Assembly (NCBI RefSeq): GCF_001311885.1
Contig: NZ_BBCE01000004.1
Location: forward strand, 91,238-155,237
Length of the DNA: 64,000 nt
Source of the DNA: Syntrophomonas palmitatica JCM 14374
GTDB lineage: Bacteria; Bacillota; Syntrophomonadia; Syntrophomonadales; Syntrophomonadaceae
Direction: 5' to 3'
The number at the start of each line of letters is the position of its first letter. Position 1 is the first letter of the stretch. The notes under the pieces are model-generated. The model was not told the origin of the DNA. It was given only the letters and a program-made list of their open reading frames with translations, and did no database searches. The position numbers and the translations under genes are program-made. Shown here piece by piece: positions 62,301 through 64,000 of the stretch.

Positions 62301-63182
62301 GGGTATAATCCTGCATTTATTATTGATGAAGAACAAAAAAGTAATTTTATTAAATTAGATAAAAAAAATAATGAAATTATCAAACCGTTATTACAAGGTA
62401 GAAATATTAGAAAGTGGCGTTATATAACAAGTAATGAGTATTTTATAAATACCAATTTTGACCTTAATATAAGAAAACAGTATCCGGAAATTTATAAATA
62501 TTTAAACAATTTTCATGATAAATTAAAATCCAGAGCTGACCAGGGGAAGACATGGGTAAATTTACGTGCATGCACATACTATTCTCAATTTGAAAAGGAA
62601 AAAATTATATGGGGATTAACGGCTGATAAATGGGCATTTGCCTATGACAACGAAAAACATTACTTGCCTAGTAACGGATATATTCTTACATCGGATAGAA
62701 TACCCGTAAAATATTTATTGGGATTAATGAATAGTAAATTAATGGAGTTCTACTTTGGATTTATTGGAATAATGACGGCAGGGGGGGCATTTACGCTTAA
62801 ACACGAAACAATCAGCGAATTTCCTATCAGGAACAACAAAAATTTTGAAAGAACAGTTATTATTATTGTTAATTACATTTTATATGCAAAAGAAAGTCCA
62901 ACTATTGCAGCTAATATTGAGGGGTTAGAGTCTATTTTAAATGCAATTATCTATGAGCTTTACTTCCCGAATGAAATAACCACTGGCAAAGCTAACATAC
63001 TAAAACATCTAAAAAGTCTTCCCGATATTCAACCCTTAATAGAAAAAGGCGAAACCGAAAAAGCTTTAAAAACTATCGAAAAAGTATACCGGGAATTAAG
63101 CGCACCGGACCACCCCGTAAGCATAGCAATGGCCCGGATGCAGGAAATAGAAGAAGTAAAGATAATTGAAGGCAGGAAGTAA
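59379..63182 (+). CDS. Eco57I-like adenine DNA methyltransferase, putative defence partner
   Basis: 1267 residues from ATG 59379 after GGGGTGAGG. An uncharacterised N-terminal region (1-470) may hold a nuclease or scaffold domain. Motif X region GSFYTPREIVNYMV, motif I ILDPACGSGAFPMG (about 547-560) and motif IV NPPY (N797) identify an N6-adenine methyltransferase of gamma class. The C-terminal part (about 850-1200) should be the TaqI/Eco57I-type target-recognition domain (GLTADKWAFAYDNEKHYLPS, NGYILTSDRIPVKYLLGLMN). From about 61740 the DNA turns strongly AT-rich, unlike the first two thirds. Confidence 0.88.
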   Translation: MTIREKITAALLQFGKKDLYDAGINLFEVLGYNTSRTQRLEDNTFRGFADMFIQDRAGFSADKALVNDWQQVEFLFQLSEAEMSSQIDMFDTKEFNGTIIESYAFFAIDLKAKTYTRSQLAQITREFNKLFDMPAMLVFKHGSTLTLSVINRRLHKRDKSKDVLEKVTLIKDIRLTDPHRAHVEILVDLSFDELHRKYSFSNFVALHEAWTKCLDSKELSKRFYQELANWYFWAMDKVSFPDDLEKDPDVRNATNLIRLITRIIFVWFIKEKGLVPDILFNRNHLSKVLKDFNKNAKSHSYYQAILQNLFFGTLNQKMKERAFAKDSGYPANKNEYGVKNLFRYEDKFTLNETEVLALFADIPFLNGGLFDCLDKEDENKKVVYVDGFSRETKKQAVLPDYLFFHEDQDVDLNEIYGTRNKKYRVKGLIDLLDSYKFTITENTPLEEEIALDPELLGKVFENLLASYNPETQTTARKQTGSFYTPREIVNYMVDESLLAYLQQKLEEKGHDNCEEQLRDLLSYTEQPHSFDDKQADLLIKAIDDCKILDPACGSGAFPMGMLHKLVHVLHKLDPENRKWKEQQIAKVENFIKSAETISDAGVREKVIHDLRQTLQDIEESFNTDNNELDYGRKLYLIENCIYGVDIQPIAVQIAKLRFFISLIIDQKKQPSKENLGIRSLPNLETKFVAANTLIELEKPAGQGLLRNLEIEKLENDLKELRHQYFNARTRKQKLQFQEKDKKLRQEIARCLIDDGWENSAAQQISAFNPYDQNSSSPFFDPEWMFGITDGFDIVIGNPPYVEHKKLKEISQQLRKYYSTYSGTADLYVYFYENGIRNLKPKGILIFITSNKFIKTSYGEKLREYFVGYRINEIIDFTDVHVFEALVASCIFRISKANNKGNKIKIAYANDELISFSNIKEFVNHNQFYLQQNKLNGQIWQLEKQNKLLIKDKIESGSIKISETGTIHIFRGVTTGYNPAFIIDEEQKSNFIKLDKKNNEIIKPLLQGRNIRKWRYITSNEYFINTNFDLNIRKQYPEIYKYLNNFHDKLKSRADQGKTWVNLRACTYYSQFEKEKIIWGLTADKWAFAYDNEKHYLPSNGYILTSDRIPVKYLLGLMNSKLMEFYFGFIGIMTAGGAFTLKHETISEFPIRNNKNFERTVIIIVNYILYAKESPTIAANIEGLESILNAIIYELYFPNEITTGKANILKHLKSLPDIQPLIEKGETEKALKTIEKVYRELSAPDHPVSIAMARMQEIEEVKIIEGRK

Positions 63183-63425
63183 GGCTTCATGAGAAAAATA
63201 GGGGGTTACCAGGGCCGACATATAATATGACATAACCAATACTATTGGCGTACTCTCCGAAGGCTCCAGTGTCTGCGGCTCCCTTCTTTTATGGCCGTTA
63301 CAACACTTGACAACAAGCGCCGCTATAGTATATTATCATAAGGCACGGTCCGAAGGCTCACAGGATGCGTCTTAAAGCAAAGGGCTGCGGGGCGCTTATT
63401 CCTGGGTGGCTAGGGTTGGAATCGT
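63183..63425 (+). promoter_or_regulatory. Spacer with tRNA operon promoter
   Basis: 243 bases without a gene. TTGACA (63307-63312), 18 bases, TATTAT (63331-63336) is a good promoter for the tRNAs. CCGAAGGCTC occurs twice (63257 and 63350). Confidence 0.65.
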
Positions 63426-63510
63426 GGAGGGATACCCAAGCGGCCAAAGGGGGCAGACTGTAAATCTGTTGGCGACGCCTTCGAAGGTTCGAATCCTTCT
63501 CCCTCCACCA
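63426..63510 (+). tRNA. tRNA-Tyr (anticodon GTA)
   Basis: 85 bases, class II with a long variable arm. Acceptor GGAGGGA/TCCCTCC, anticodon loop with GTA in GACTGTAAATC, discriminator A, encoded CCA. Confidence 0.96.
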
Positions 63511-63517
63511 TGTACGA

Positions 63518-63593
<76 letters not shown>

Positions 63594-63649
63594 AAAATCA
63601 TCATGCCCGCAGGGCATTGAGATACGCAGTCCCCGCAGGGGCGCAGTTT

Positions 63650-63725
63650 GCCCTTATAGCTCAGTCGGCAGAGCGTATCCTTGGTAAGGATAAGGTCACC
63701 GGTTCAAGTCCGGTTAAGGGCTCCA
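63650..63725 (+). tRNA. tRNA-Thr (anticodon GGT)
   Basis: 76 bases. Acceptor GCCCTTA/TAAGGGC, anticodon GGT in CCTTGGTAAGG, encoded CCA. The second Thr isoacceptor of the cluster. Confidence 0.96.
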
Positions 63726-63728
63726 TAT

Positions 63729-63805
63729 GGCGGCGTAGCTCAGCTGGCTAGAGCATACGGTTCATACCCGTAGTGTCAGGGGTTCAAATCCCTTCGCCGC
63801 TACCA
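63729..63805 (+). tRNA. tRNA-Met, elongator (anticodon CAT)
   Basis: 77 bases. Acceptor GGCGGCG pairs with CGCCGCT with a G-U at the first pair, anticodon stem TACGG/CCGTA around TTCATAC. No initiator features. Confidence 0.92.
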
Positions 63806-63814
63806 GTGGTTAAC

Positions 63815-63848
63815 AAAAGGGCGGATAATCATGTTCCGCCCTTTTTTG
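63815..63848 (+). terminator. Intrinsic terminator after the tRNA cluster
   Basis: AAAAGGGCGGA (63815-63825) pairs with TCCGCCCTTTT (63835-63845), then more T. Confidence 0.85.
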
Positions 63849-63889
63849 TTTTATAAAACCAGCAGGGCGAGCGATAAAAGCGGCGGCCT

Positions 63890-63917
63890 GGAGTGGGAAA
63901 TTTTCTCACTCCTTTTA
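63890..63917 (+). terminator. Second terminator-like hairpin
   Basis: GGAGTGGG and CTCACTCC (one G-U pair) with loop AAATTTT, then TTTTATTTT. A back-up terminator or one for the next transcript. Confidence 0.65.
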
Positions 63918-64000
63918 TTTTATATACCATTTGGGTAAAATATTATGCAGCCGGCCCGATATTCAAACCAGATACAGCCGCATTCAAGCGATTATCCGAA

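Noticed and set aside
63257..63359. CCGAAGGCTC direct repeat as a regulatory or att site
   Set aside because: Only 10 bases and two copies; likely chance or a small repeat.
53539..63430. Direct-repeat attachment sites flanking the island
   Set aside because: No copy of the tRNA-Thr 3' end was found near the tRNA-Tyr end, so integration ends cannot be defined from this sequence.

Overview
The window looks like the chromosome of an endospore-forming, motile, low-to-mid GC anaerobic Firmicute, most like the Syntrophomonas/Desulfotomaculum side of the clostridia (inference from gene order and protein flavour; no search was run). Evidence: sporulation genes (spoIID, spoIIID, sigH), a CtsR/McsA/McsB/ClpC locus, a T-box leader, a flagellar basal-body gene beside mbl, and frequent TTG starts. 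About 53 kb of housekeeping core is followed by a roughly 10 kb accessory island inside a tRNA cluster.

Layout: 0-8 kb, transaldolase, glpX, rho, a LysM/M23 peptidase, a radical SAM protein, a YhaM-type nuclease and an FAD oxidoreductase. 8-11 kb, mostly minus-strand accessory genes (lipoprotein, eIF2B-like protein plus Nudix, membrane protein). 11-18.7 kb, rpmE-yqhQ-prfA-prmC-sua5-mntP-ywlE-rpiB-glyA. 19-26 kb, complete F1Fo ATP synthase operon. 26.5-35 kb, ywmB-murA-spoIID-spoIIID-mbl-flagellar rod gene-tagA and a large FtsA-like protein. 35-42.6 kb, CtsR-controlled stress locus, clpC, radA, disA. 43-53.5 kb, PIN/TRAM protein, ispD, ispF, gltX, a soluble chemoreceptor, a T-box leader ahead of cysE-cysS, then mrnC, thyX, rlmB, sigH. 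53.5-64 kb, tRNA-Thr(TGT), the island, then tRNA-Tyr, tRNA-fMet, tRNA-Thr(GGT), tRNA-Met and two terminators.

The island is the best candidate for an unusual system. It carries a DUF488 protein translationally coupled to an uncharacterised protein, decayed DnaC-like and IS21-like remnants, a fused PLD-nuclease/SNF2-helicase, and a 1267-residue Eco57I-like adenine methyltransferase. The last two form a two-gene, restriction-modification-like defence module (inference). The C-terminal third of the methyltransferase is sharply more AT-rich than the rest, suggesting exchange of its target-recognition part.

A second theme is sequence quality: at least eleven reading-frame breaks, all net deletions and mostly in short homopolymers, interrupt genes including essential ones (atpA, atpG, sigH, glpX, sua5, rlmB twice, radA, yhaM, helicase twice), with a possible twelfth in the PIN/TRAM gene. 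They are best read as consensus errors, and these genes are annotated here across the breaks. Two regulatory circuits can also be read: protein-arginine phosphorylation (kinase McsB with activator McsA, and a YwlE-type phosphatase 20 kb away) and cysteine-tRNA control of cysE-cysS.
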